64,000 nt of DNA, taken from assembly GCA_903905455.1 (NCBI GenBank), contig CAIVGN010000189.1, forward strand, positions 114,741 through 178,740, given 5' to 3'. How positions within the stretch are numbered: the first letter of the stretch is position 1; each line of letters begins with the position of its first letter. This stretch comes from an uncultured Archangium sp. Lineage in GTDB: Bacteria > Myxococcota > Myxococcia > Myxococcales > Myxococcaceae. The notes beneath the pieces are model-generated. The model was not told the DNA's origin. It saw nothing but the letters and a program-made list of their open reading frames with translations, and made no database searches. Position numbers and translations under genes: made by a program. Shown here piece by piece: positions 1-8,019 of the stretch.

Positions 1-1
1 G

Positions 2-544
2 GTGGCGTACATGGCCTTCAAGGGCCGCCTCGGCGACCTGCCGTCGCTGACGAATGAGGAGGACGCCTTGTTGCGATTGGTCGAGCGAGTCAGGTTCTTG
101 CGCAGCGTGCCCGTCTTCAAGGAGCTCAGCCCCGAAGACCTGATGAAGCTGGCGGAGATCGCCACCTCGTCGCACCACCCCGGCGGCACCGTCATCTTCC
201 GCGAGGGCGACCCCGGCGACGTGCTGTGCATGGTGGTCAGCGGCCTGGTCGCCATCCGCGACGGACAGACGGTGATCGCCACCCAGAAGCCCCACGACTT
301 CTTCGGCGAGCTGGCGCTCTTCGATCAGGAGCCGCGCTCGGCAGACGCCGTGGCCATCGAAGACACGGTGCTGCTGGAAATCGGCGGCGCCGATCTCGAC
401 GCGGTGATGGAACGCCGCCCGGAGATCGCTCGCGAGATCATCCGCGTGCTCGCGCGGCGCCTGCGAAACACCACCAAGACCATGGTCGGGCGCATGGTCA
501 CGGCGGCTGCCCTCCCTGAGTCAAAAAAGGGAGAAAACCGATGA
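2..544 (+). CDS. Cyclic nucleotide-binding domain protein, probably the C-terminal part of a longer gene
   Basis: A CRP-type cyclic nucleotide-binding (CNB) beta-roll occupies roughly residues 35-155. It carries the phosphate-binding cassette signature FFGELALF followed by RSADAV, in which the GE and R-x-A elements contact the cyclic nucleotide. There is no helix-turn-helix after it, so this is a sensor module, not a CRP regulator. GTG at 2 and ATG at 11 could serve as starts. However, the frame is open to the window edge and residues 20-35 look like the linker that follows a larger N-terminal domain, as in CNB domains fused to HEAT-repeat or transporter proteins. I therefore treat it as 5'-partial. 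The ligand (cAMP or cGMP) cannot be read from the sequence. Confidence 0.75.
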   Translation: MAYMAFKGRLGDLPSLTNEEDALLRLVERVRFLRSVPVFKELSPEDLMKLAEIATSSHHPGGTVIFREGDPGDVLCMVVSGLVAIRDGQTVIATQKPHDFFGELALFDQEPRSADAVAIEDTVLLEIGGADLDAVMERRPEIAREIIRVLARRLRNTTKTMVGRMVTAAALPESKKGENR

Positions 545-670
545 AGGCCATCGTGCGCGAAGGTACGCGGACGTGGCCTAACATCTGAAAGTGCCCTGAG
601 ATCACCACCTTGCGGACGGGTGCGAGTCGACACATCCTTGAGTCCTCACCAACCCAAGGAGCCCACACTG

Positions 671-1351
671 ATGCGAATTCAGATGTCGACGTTGGCCTTC
701 GTCATTGCCGGTTCAGTCGCGCTGGCTGCTGCCCCCTCGAACGCGCAGACGCAGGCCGAAGTACAGCTTTGGGACTCCACCTGGGCCGCCTACCAGGCGA
801 ACCAGGCGATCCCGCTGGCAGACCGCGGCGTACTCACCGCCTCGCAGGACCTCAGCATCGTCATCAACGCGCCGATCAAGGACGTCTTCGACATCTACTC
901 GAACGTCTACAACGCGCAGGGCCTGCACCCGTTCCTGATCGGGGTCACGCCCATCCGCCACACGAACAACCGCCTCGACTTCATCGCCATGGAAGACATC
1001 CCCCTGGGTGACGGCACGATCTTCCACGCGATCACGGTCGCGCAGCAGCGCTTCAACCGGGCGCAGCGCTACTACGACGCCGACACCTACGACTTCCCCG
1101 GCATCATCACGCACCAGCACATCACCTTCACGAAGATCGGGAAGCACCAGACGCAGGTCACCGAGCACCTCTCGTTCGAGGCGCCTCCGATCTACATCGG
1201 CACCGCGATCCAGGGCGGCGTGTACGCGCACTACCTCGTGCAGCTCGGCCTCAAGGCGAAGATCGAAGCCGGCCTGCTCACGCCCGTGAAGTTCCCGAAG
1301 TGGCTGCCCGGTGCGGCCGCCGACGACTGCGACGACGACAACGACGACTGA
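671..1351 (+). CDS. Secreted SRPBCC (START/polyketide-cyclase-like) fold protein
   Basis: A 226-residue protein. The first ~25 residues form a Sec signal peptide (hydrophobic core LAFVIAGSVALAAA, likely cleaved near SNAQ). The body, beginning with the phrase VINAPIKDVFDIYSN, has the look of an SRPBCC helix-grip domain, a fold that binds hydrophobic ligands. The tail is strongly acidic (Asp-rich), which could bind cations or be a solubility tail. The ATG at 671 is chosen because AAGGAG lies 9 nt upstream at 656-661 and the signal peptide starts there; an in-frame GTG at 620 would bury the signal peptide. It is apparently monocistronic, with a terminator hairpin just after it. The ligand is unknown. 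Confidence 0.7.
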   Translation: MRIQMSTLAFVIAGSVALAAAPSNAQTQAEVQLWDSTWAAYQANQAIPLADRGVLTASQDLSIVINAPIKDVFDIYSNVYNAQGLHPFLIGVTPIRHTNNRLDFIAMEDIPLGDGTIFHAITVAQQRFNRAQRYYDADTYDFPGIITHQHITFTKIGKHQTQVTEHLSFEAPPIYIGTAIQGGVYAHYLVQLGLKAKIEAGLLTPVKFPKWLPGAAADDCDDDNDD

Positions 1352-1379
1352 AGTGACGAGGCTCGATGCCTGACCCCGG

Positions 1380-1416
1380 TGGGCGGCGGCGATCAACGCT
1401 GCCGCCCATCGTGTTT
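1380..1416 (+). terminator. Rho-independent terminator after the SRPBCC gene
   Basis: A 12-bp GC-rich stem (1380-1391 with 1397-1408, one imperfect pair) with a 5-nt loop is followed by GTGTTTT. It lies 29 nt after the stop codon at 1351. Confidence 0.6.
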
Positions 1417-1466
1417 TCCCAAGAAGAGCAGTCCGCACCACCGCTACCGAGATCCCCCCGAACCAC

Positions 1467-2012
1467 ATGAGTGAGAGCTGGGTTGTTTTCAAACACTGCG
1501 CCGAGGCCCTGCTTCGGAGCATCGACACGCGCATGACCCCCACCCTGAAGGCCAAGCTGCAGGCCTCGGGCATCAGCACCGAAGCGACGCTGCTGCCGGC
1601 GTATGAGTACGAGAAGTGGAAGGAGATCCTCGCGCTGTCCGCGCAGGAGCTGATGCCGGGCGTCGACCCCCAGACGGCCCACCACACGCTCGGCGAGTGG
1701 CTCACCGACGCCTACTTCGAGAACTTCATCGGCCGCGCGCTCAAGCCCATCGTGAAGTTGATCGGCATTCGCCGCGCGCTGGGCCGCATGCGGCAGAACT
1801 TCCGCGTGGCCAACAACTACGCCGAGGCCGAGGCCACCGACGTGGGGCCAGGGCACGTGCACCTCCGCATGAACGACCGCGGCCTGATGGCCTACTTCAA
1901 CCGCGGCATCCTCGACCGCGGCCTGCGCATCACCGACCCGAAGAACCTGCGGGTCGAGATCGCCAGCGAAGACGCCACCGGCGTCGTGTATTCCATCCGC
2001 TGGGACGTGTAG
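1467..2012 (+). CDS. DUF2378 family protein (myxobacterial family, TIGR02265-like)
   Basis: A 181-residue cytoplasmic protein without signal peptide or membrane segment. Its length and conserved phrases (W-hydrophobic opening, LPAYEYEKWKEIL, the LGEWLTDAYF stretch, then RFR-type beta strands ending in IRWDV) match the DUF2378 family, which is expanded in myxobacterial genomes and has no established function. It begins with ATG at 1467; no clear Shine-Dalgarno sequence is visible. It faces a paralogue on the other strand, with only 13 nt between the two stop codons. Family membership is fairly secure; role is unknown. Confidence 0.7.
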   Translation: MSESWVVFKHCAEALLRSIDTRMTPTLKAKLQASGISTEATLLPAYEYEKWKEILALSAQELMPGVDPQTAHHTLGEWLTDAYFENFIGRALKPIVKLIGIRRALGRMRQNFRVANNYAEAEATDVGPGHVHLRMNDRGLMAYFNRGILDRGLRITDPKNLRVEIASEDATGVVYSIRWDV

Positions 2013-2025
2013 CGCTCGGGCTGTC

Positions 2026-2559
2026 TTAGACGGCCCAGGTGATGTCGATGGTGAAGTGTTCTGCCTTCACCTCCGCCACCTGGACCGTCGGCTTCACCTT
2101 CACCTGTCGCAGCACCGCGTCGACCGCGCCGGCCGTGAACCAGGGCACGCCCTGATCGCCGAAGAGCGTCACCGCGTAGTGCCGATCACCGAGCTTCTTC
2201 ACTTCCGGCGGCTTGAGCGCGCCCACGATGCCGCTGCTGAAGAACCGCGGCAGTCGCATGCACAGCGTGTCCGCCGAGAGGAAGGGCATCGCCGCGTGGA
2301 TCACCTTGCCCACCAGCGTGCCGAAGTAGCCCTCGACCATGCGCACCCCGAGCTGGAACTCGGCCGCCGACGGCGACAGCTTGGGGTGGAACTCGAGGCT
2401 CGCCAGCTGCAACGTCTTGCGCCAGACCTCGACCGAGTACACCGTCTCCATGCGCAACGGGTCGAAGCCGACCGCACGCAGCTTGTCGACGAAGGGCCCC
2501 TCCACCTTCAACGCCTGAATGAACAACCCCTCGAAAGTACTCGCTGCAATCTGAACCAT
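2026..2559 (-). CDS. DUF2378 family protein, convergent paralogue of the preceding gene
   Basis: A 177-residue soluble protein with the same plan as the gene at 1467-2012: an N-terminal FEGLFIQAL segment, an internal VWRKTLQLASLEFHP segment matching the paralogue's YEKWKEILALSAQEL, then a shared G-x-x-x-VEGYFGTLVGK block and a beta-rich C-terminus ending TIDITWAV. The two are clearly diverged copies, not a recent duplication. The ATG at 2559 has no Shine-Dalgarno; a GTGCTA box (an extended -10-like element) lies 13 nt upstream at 2573-2578. Function unknown. Confidence 0.7.
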   Translation of the reverse strand: MVQIAASTFEGLFIQALKVEGPFVDKLRAVGFDPLRMETVYSVEVWRKTLQLASLEFHPKLSPSAAEFQLGVRMVEGYFGTLVGKVIHAAMPFLSADTLCMRLPRFFSSGIVGALKPPEVKKLGDRHYAVTLFGDQGVPWFTAGAVDAVLRQVKVKPTVQVAEVKAEHFTIDITWAV

Positions 2560-2572
2560 TCGTGAGGTGTCT

Positions 2573-2578
2573 TAGCAC
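2573..2578 (-). promoter_or_regulatory. Candidate extended -10 box (GTGCTA) for the DUF2378 gene at 2559
   Basis: GTGCTA on the minus strand ends 13 nt before the ATG at 2559, which has no Shine-Dalgarno. The same hexamer recurs before three other genes in this window (29574, 31604, 54988). A -35 element is not obvious. Confidence 0.3.
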
Positions 2579-2645
2579 CCACCCAATCCATGGGAGGTCA
2601 GTTTTCAGGCCGTTGCAGGGTTGTTTCAGGGCCCACGGGGCCGAA

Positions 2646-4760
2646 TCAACGCCGGCGCCGCACGAGCGGAAAGAGGAAGCCCAGCAGCCCGAGCCCCGTG
2701 AGCGCGGCGCCGAGAAGGAACGACCTCGGCTCGTAGCGCCAGTCAATGGTGTGCGGGCCCGCCGTGACGGCGACCGCGCGGACGAAGCCCCACGCGCGCA
2801 AGGGCTCGGCACGCGCGCCATCGACCTCGACGACCCAACCCGGGTACCAGGCGTCGGCGAGGATCACCGCGCCGGCTGCGCAGGCGGTGACGCGCTGCTC
2901 GATCGACTCGGGCGTCAGCTCGCGCGTGCTCACCTCGGAGTCACAGCGCGCGGCCTCGACGGGCGCCCCGTGATCGACCACCACCACGTGAGAGTCGAGC
3001 GCATCGAGCGCGTTGAACGCCGCCTCGTCGTCACCCACGCGGACGGAAGACGCGAAGAAGCCGCGAGGCAACGCGCCTTGGCTCCGCCAGATCCACAAGT
3101 CGTCGATGGGGGAGCGCTGCACCGTCTGGGCGCCGGCCGGCGCAGGGGCCCAGGTCTCGCGCAGGAACGTCCGCACCCCGGCCACCGCAAAGGCGCCCTG
3201 CCCGTGCGCGAAGGCCCGCTTCAAGCGCCACGGCTCCCGAAACCCGTAGCCGCCGACCGCGCGCAGGTCTTCCTCCACGAAGCGCAGCGCCGCCAGCCGG
3301 TCTCGCCCCTCGAGCAGCGGGTCGCCCTCGCCGTCCCACGGGCCACACGCTTCGTGCTCCACGTCATCGAGATCGACCCGCAACGACAGCCGCCCCTGGT
3401 CGCGCAGCAACGGCGCCACCTTCGAGGCCCGCGTCAGCTCGCGCGCGGGGAGCCGGTCCCACTTCTCGACCGGCGCCCGCATCAACTCCAGCGCCACGAG
3501 CACCGCGAGGAGCACCGGGCGCCGCCGCAGCAGCACCAGCCCGACCGCGGCCAGCAGCACCCACCACGCACCGTCGTGAAACCCCTCACGCGCCCAGCTG
3601 AGCCGGGATGCTGCGAACACGCCGAGGGCGAACCCGAGCAACGCCACCGGCGCCTCGAGCCGCGCGCGACGGCTCACCGCCACCAGCCGCCGCGCCCCGA
3701 AGCCCGCGAGCATCGAGAGCCCGAACAGCGCCCCCACCACGTACTTCGCCGGGTAGCGGAAGAGCTTGAACGGGGGAAGGGAGAGCACCCACTCCGAGAC
3801 GGGAGCGTGCTTTCCCAGCGAGAGCACCAACGCGACGAGCGCGAGCACCAGCACCGGCCGCGCGCGCTTCACCCGGACCCCGAGCATCGCCAGCATCGTG
3901 CCCAGCGCGCCCGTGAAGAGGGTGAACACGAAGCGCTGATCGTCGCCGCCCCAGTACGGTCCCGCGCGCGGCAGGTCGGCGCCGGGCACGAAGATCGAGA
4001 GGACTTGCGCCGCGGACACCGACCACTCGACCGCGCCGCTCGCGGTCTCACCGGGCTGCGTCCACTCGCGGGACAACTCGAAGGTCGGCAAGGCGACGAT
4101 CGCGCTCAGCAGCCCCGCCCAGGCGATCGCCAACGCGCCCCACCCCAGGGCCCGCGGACGCTGGATCAGCACGAAGGCCGCGAGCATCGCCTGCCACAGC
4201 CACATCTCCGGCGAGCCCGCGTGGAACGCCGCGCCCAGGCACGCCGCGAGCCACGCGGTGCGACGCAGCGACGGCCCGCGACGCAGCCCCTCGGCCGCCC
4301 ACAGCACCCACCCGGCCCACGACGCCGTCGAGGCGAACGAGAGGTTCTGCGCGAACTCGGTGAAAAACGGAGACAGGGCGAAGGGCGCCGCGCCGATGAA
4401 CGCGAAGGCCCGCTGCAGCCCCAGCCTGCGCCCCGCGAGGTAGAGCCCGGCGAACGCCCAGCCCGCGTGAAAGAGGTGCATCACGTTGGGGCCCAGCACG
4501 TGGCCGAAGAGCAACCCCGTCACCACCCGCGGGGCGTAGAAGGACTGGGTGTACAGCAGCGCCAGGAACGGCTGCCCCATGCGCGCGTTCGGGAGCCACA
4601 GCGGTACGCGCCCCGCGCTCCACCTGCTGATGAGGAAGAAGGTCTCGGGGAAGACGTGCGCCGAGAGATCGCGCGCCGCCTGCACCTCACCGTGAAACAG
4701 CGCCGCGAACCCCGCCACCAGCGAGACCCCGGCGAGCACCCATGGCCAAGAGGTCTTCAC
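2646..4760 (-). CDS. YfhO-like polytopic membrane protein
   Basis: About 704 residues. The N-terminal two thirds hold about ten or more hydrophobic segments (for example SWPWVLAGVSLVAGF at the start, then LAIAWAGLLSAIVALPTF and LFRYPAKYVVGALFGLSMLAGF). A soluble beta-rich domain follows, then one or two C-terminal helices (LLGAALTGLGLLGFLFPLV) and an RRRR end. The layout, with early acidic RD..HVFPE and the FPYPAKY-like loop, matches YfhO/GT-C-like proteins implicated in moving lipid-linked sugars. The specific substrate cannot be inferred. GTG at 4760 is preferred over a TTG at 4769. A TCTAAT box lies 8 nt before it and no Shine-Dalgarno is present. Confidence 0.6.
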   Translation of the reverse strand: MKTSWPWVLAGVSLVAGFAALFHGEVQAARDLSAHVFPETFFLISRWSAGRVPLWLPNARMGQPFLALLYTQSFYAPRVVTGLLFGHVLGPNVMHLFHAGWAFAGLYLAGRRLGLQRAFAFIGAAPFALSPFFTEFAQNLSFASTASWAGWVLWAAEGLRRGPSLRRTAWLAACLGAAFHAGSPEMWLWQAMLAAFVLIQRPRALGWGALAIAWAGLLSAIVALPTFELSREWTQPGETASGAVEWSVSAAQVLSIFVPGADLPRAGPYWGGDDQRFVFTLFTGALGTMLAMLGVRVKRARPVLVLALVALVLSLGKHAPVSEWVLSLPPFKLFRYPAKYVVGALFGLSMLAGFGARRLVAVSRRARLEAPVALLGFALGVFAASRLSWAREGFHDGAWWVLLAAVGLVLLRRRPVLLAVLVALELMRAPVEKWDRLPARELTRASKVAPLLRDQGRLSLRVDLDDVEHEACGPWDGEGDPLLEGRDRLAALRFVEEDLRAVGGYGFREPWRLKRAFAHGQGAFAVAGVRTFLRETWAPAPAGAQTVQRSPIDDLWIWRSQGALPRGFFASSVRVGDDEAAFNALDALDSHVVVVDHGAPVEAARCDSEVSTRELTPESIEQRVTACAAGAVILADAWYPGWVVEVDGARAEPLRAWGFVRAVAVTAGPHTIDWRYEPRSFLLGAALTGLGLLGFLFPLVRRRR

Positions 4761-4781
4761 GCGCGCCAATTAGACCAGCCC

Positions 4782-4822
4782 AAAACACAACCGCCACTCC
4801 TCGCGTTGGCGAAGAGCGGCGG
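4782..4822 (-). terminator. Rho-independent terminator after the Flp-type pilin gene
   Basis: On the minus strand a 9-bp stem (4814-4822 with 4791-4799, one G-T pair) is followed by TTGTGTTTTG. It lies 26 nt past the pilin stop and separates that gene from the YfhO-like gene. Confidence 0.6.
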
Positions 4823-4848
4823 TGGGTGAAGCAACGACCGGTGAAAGC

Positions 4849-5109
4849 TCAGTAACCGGTGTTGTTCTTGGCGAAGTCGGTGAGCTTCTTCTTCTCGAGC
4901 TTGCCCTGCGACTTGCTGGTGCGCTTCTCGACCGTGGTGTCGCCAGCCAGCGCGTCGGCCGACATGCCGAAGAGGGCCTTGATGTTGTCGCCGAAGAGCG
5001 TGATCACGCCGATGGCCGCGATCGCGATGAGGGCCACGATGATGATGTATTCCGTCATGCCCTGACCGCGAGCCTTCTTCAGCGACATCTGCTTCTGCAT
5101 CTTGGCCAT
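4849..5109 (-). CDS. Flp/type IVb-like pilin
   Basis: An 86-residue small pilin. A short basic leader ends in KKARG. Cleavage by a prepilin peptidase after this Gly would place Glu at +5 and Tyr at +6 (QGMTEY), the hallmark of Flp pilins, followed by a hydrophobic helix IIIVALIAIAAIGVITLF. The C-terminal half is hydrophilic and Lys-rich. ATG at 5109 is chosen because GGAG sits 7 nt upstream; the frame remains open upstream to 5199 but without pilin-like sequence. No tad/cpa assembly genes are in the window, so it must use machinery encoded elsewhere, or be a pilin-like protein with another role. Confidence 0.75.
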   Translation of the reverse strand: MAKMQKQMSLKKARGQGMTEYIIIVALIAIAAIGVITLFGDNIKALFGMSADALAGDTTVEKRTSKSQGKLEKKKLTDFAKNNTGY

Positions 5110-5235
5110 GGTGTGCTCCGTGCGTTTGAAGTGCCCCGTGATGGGGCCGGGTTGATGTGAGAAGTATCGTTCGAGCCCATCAGCCTCTCCATACGTCAAC
5201 GGGAGGATGGGGACGCAATCAACGATTTCAGCGAC

Positions 5236-8019
5236 TTACGGAGTTTTGACCTCGAGCAGCGTGCGCAACCGCGCGTGCTCGGGGTGGGCCGTGAGGGAAT
5301 TCCGGGCCCGATTTTCCGCGTCGGCGACGTCGACCCCGGCACTGTGCCACGGAGCCCCTTCGCGCAGCGAGACCCTCCGCGTCGCCTCGAGCCAGGTGGC
5401 CCAGAAATCCGGAGAATCGGGCGACCGCGCGACGAAAGGCGTGAGCACGTCACGGGCCCGCAGCATGTCCCCTTCGCGCACCGAGGCCTCGGCGTAGGCC
5501 TGCGCGGCCTCCACGGAATCACCGGCCGCGTCCATCCACGCCGCGGCCGCCGCGCGCACCAACGGATCGTCGGGCGGGTGCACCCACGCGAGGCTGGCGT
5601 AGAGATCCTTCGCCTCTTCGACCGTCAGCGCGCGGCCTGAGAGGAACTTCGAGAGCTCGAGGCCACCCCGCTCTTCCGGCAAGCGCCGCGAGTCCGGCAC
5701 GCGCACGTCGGCGGCCACGAAGTAGGCGATGGGCGAGCCGTACTCGAGGGCGTTGTGATCGTCGGTGTTCACCGGGCCCTCGCCCCCGAAGCGCTTCTGG
5801 GCCTCGTCGGGGTGCACCTGCCGCCCCAGCAACGTGGTCGGCAGCTGGAGGTGGATGCGCGACAGGTCGTCCCGCACCTTCGGCTGCGCCATGCGCGCGG
5901 CGAGCGTCGCGAAGTCGAGCACCTGCGGCTCGCGGCTGGCCACCAGCACCAGGTCATCGGGGCCGACCCACGTGGTGCCGTGCTCGAAGGACCCGCGCAG
6001 CGTGCGCACGACCAACTTCACCAGCGACACCGAGGACTCGTAGGTGTGAATCCACTGCACCAGCCGGCCACCGGGTGCGAGCTTGCCCTTCGCCATCTCG
6101 AAGAAGTCCCGCGAGAAGAGCCCGGACACGCCCGAGACCCAGGGGTTGCTGGGCACGCTGACGATCAGGTCGTACGGCTCCTGAGAGAGCGCGAGGAAGG
6201 TGCGCGCGTCTTCGATGTGCACGTGGCAGCGCGGGTCCTTGAAGGCGTCGTGGTGATCGGGCGCGAAGATCTCTGCGGCCTCGACCACCGCCGGGCTGAT
6301 CTCCACCACGTCGAGCCGCTCGATGGGATGCGCCAGCAGCGAGCCCGCGGTGATGCCCGCGCCCACGCCCACCAGCAGCACCCGCTTGACCTCCTTCGGG
6401 TGCATCAGCACGCCCAGGTGCGCCGCGAGGATCTGGGTGTCGATGTCCGTGCCGTTCGAGCCGTCGACCTTGCCGTTGATGCGCAGGTACCGGCGGTCAT
6501 CGTCTTGCGAACCCACCAGCACCGAGGCGAAGACGTCGTCGCGGTAGAAGCGCACCGTGCTGCGCGAATGCACCTCGTCGAGGAACTGGGAGTAGCCGTC
6601 GAAGCTCCGGTTCCACTCGCGGTAGCGACCCGAAGCCGCGAGCGTCGAGGCCCACCCCGAGGTCGCCCCCACGGCCACCACCAGGGCGATCGCCGAAGGC
6701 ACCAGCCACCGCAGCGCCAGCGAACGCGGCACGCCCGAACCGTCGGCGAGCATCGCCCAGGCCGCGGCGATCAGGTTCGCGATCAACGCCAGGGCCAGGG
6801 TGCCCTCGAGGCCGATCAGCGGCAGCAGGAAGAGTCCCCCGAGCAAGGCCCCGCTCACCGTGCCGATGGTGTTCCACAGGTAGGTCGTGCCCAGGCGCGC
6901 GCCGACGTCGCTCATCGCGCGCAGGGCCACGCGGGCCGCCGCCGGGAAGCTCGCCCCCAGCAGGAAGGTCGGAGGCAACAGCAGCGCCCCGCACACCAGG
7001 AAGCTCAGCACCTGGTACGTGCCCCACGTCTGCGGTCCGTGATCGAGCCGCGCGTGCACCTGCATGAACGCATACGGCAGCCGCGCGTAGGCCGTCATCG
7101 ACAGCAGCACCGCGAACATCAACGCCAACTGCAGCCGCCCGAACGTCCGCAGCGCGTTCTCGTCGGGCCGCGTCGAGAGCCAGAAGCTCCCCAGCGAGAT
7201 GCCCAGGATGAAGGCGGTGAGGATCAGCGTGAACGCGTAGCTCGTGCCCCCGAGCACGATGGACAACACGCGGATCCACACCGTCTCGTAGGTCATCGAG
7301 GTGAAGCCCGCGAGCGCCGTGCCCACCAGCGCCGCGCGCACCGCGCTCGCCCCGAAGTGCTGCCCGTCAGCCTCCGACTCGGCGCCCGCAGGCTCCGATG
7401 CGAAGGCCCGCCACCCGGCGACCACCGCGGCCGCGCCCAGCAGCAGGTTCACCATCGCGGCCAGGCGCTCCGAGACCTCGAGGCCCACGCCCGGCACCAG
7501 GACCATGCCCGCGAACAGGCAGCCCACCGACGCCCCCAGCGAGTTCACCGCGTAGAGAATCGACAGCTGGCGCCGCGCCGAGCCCAGGCGCTCCGTCAGG
7601 TGCCGCATCAACACCGGCAGCGTGCCGCCCATGAGCAACGTGGGGACCAGCAGGGCCGACGCCGCCAGCCCCAGGCGAGCCGACAACCGCGGCACCCCTT
7701 CGAGCCCCGGCGCGATGCGCAGGTACAGCTCGCCGGCCACCGCGAGCACCTTCGGGAACACCAGCGCGTAGAGGCCAATGCCCAGCTCCAGCGCCCCGTA
7801 GAGCGACAGCGGCCGCTTCGCGCGATCGGCCCGTCGCCCGAAGAGGTACGCCCCGAGCGCCAACCCACCCATGAACGTCGAGAGCACGATGGCGTGCGCC
7901 TGCCCGGTGTTGCCCAGGAGGTTCGCCAGCCGCTTCGACCACGTCAGCTCGTAGACCAGCCCGGTCGCGCCGGAGAGCAACAACAGGGTGATGACCAGCG
8001 GCTGGGCTCGGGACTTCAC
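5236..8019 (-). CDS. Membrane spermidine-synthase-like fusion (polytopic N-terminus, SAM-type Rossmann domain, helical tail)
   Basis: About 927 residues in three parts. The N-terminal ~480 residues are polytopic, with helices such as LVITLLLLSGATGLVYELTW, a signature start of membrane-bound spermidine-synthase-like proteins. Next comes an aminopropyltransferase-type Rossmann domain with VLLVGVGAGITAG (nucleotide-binding loop), VVEISPAVV and the DLIVSVPSNPW motif. A C-terminal ~150-residue alpha-helical, TPR-like stretch ends the protein. GTG at 8019 is chosen: its GTGA overlaps the stop of the upstream gene and AGGGAG lies 10 nt before it. The two proteins are therefore translationally coupled. 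Polyamine synthesis is the family association; the actual substrate is unproven. Confidence 0.75.
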   Translation of the reverse strand: MKSRAQPLVITLLLLSGATGLVYELTWSKRLANLLGNTGQAHAIVLSTFMGGLALGAYLFGRRADRAKRPLSLYGALELGIGLYALVFPKVLAVAGELYLRIAPGLEGVPRLSARLGLAASALLVPTLLMGGTLPVLMRHLTERLGSARRQLSILYAVNSLGASVGCLFAGMVLVPGVGLEVSERLAAMVNLLLGAAAVVAGWRAFASEPAGAESEADGQHFGASAVRAALVGTALAGFTSMTYETVWIRVLSIVLGGTSYAFTLILTAFILGISLGSFWLSTRPDENALRTFGRLQLALMFAVLLSMTAYARLPYAFMQVHARLDHGPQTWGTYQVLSFLVCGALLLPPTFLLGASFPAAARVALRAMSDVGARLGTTYLWNTIGTVSGALLGGLFLLPLIGLEGTLALALIANLIAAAWAMLADGSGVPRSLALRWLVPSAIALVVAVGATSGWASTLAASGRYREWNRSFDGYSQFLDEVHSRSTVRFYRDDVFASVLVGSQDDDRRYLRINGKVDGSNGTDIDTQILAAHLGVLMHPKEVKRVLLVGVGAGITAGSLLAHPIERLDVVEISPAVVEAAEIFAPDHHDAFKDPRCHVHIEDARTFLALSQEPYDLIVSVPSNPWVSGVSGLFSRDFFEMAKGKLAPGGRLVQWIHTYESSVSLVKLVVRTLRGSFEHGTTWVGPDDLVLVASREPQVLDFATLAARMAQPKVRDDLSRIHLQLPTTLLGRQVHPDEAQKRFGGEGPVNTDDHNALEYGSPIAYFVAADVRVPDSRRLPEERGGLELSKFLSGRALTVEEAKDLYASLAWVHPPDDPLVRAAAAAWMDAAGDSVEAAQAYAEASVREGDMLRARDVLTPFVARSPDSPDFWATWLEATRRVSLREGAPWHSAGVDVADAENRARNSLTAHPEHARLRTLLEVKTP

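Noticed and set aside
541..588. A 15-codon frame (MKAIVREG...) overlapping the stop of the first gene
   Set aside because: Too short to support; codon use and lack of homology give no case for a gene.
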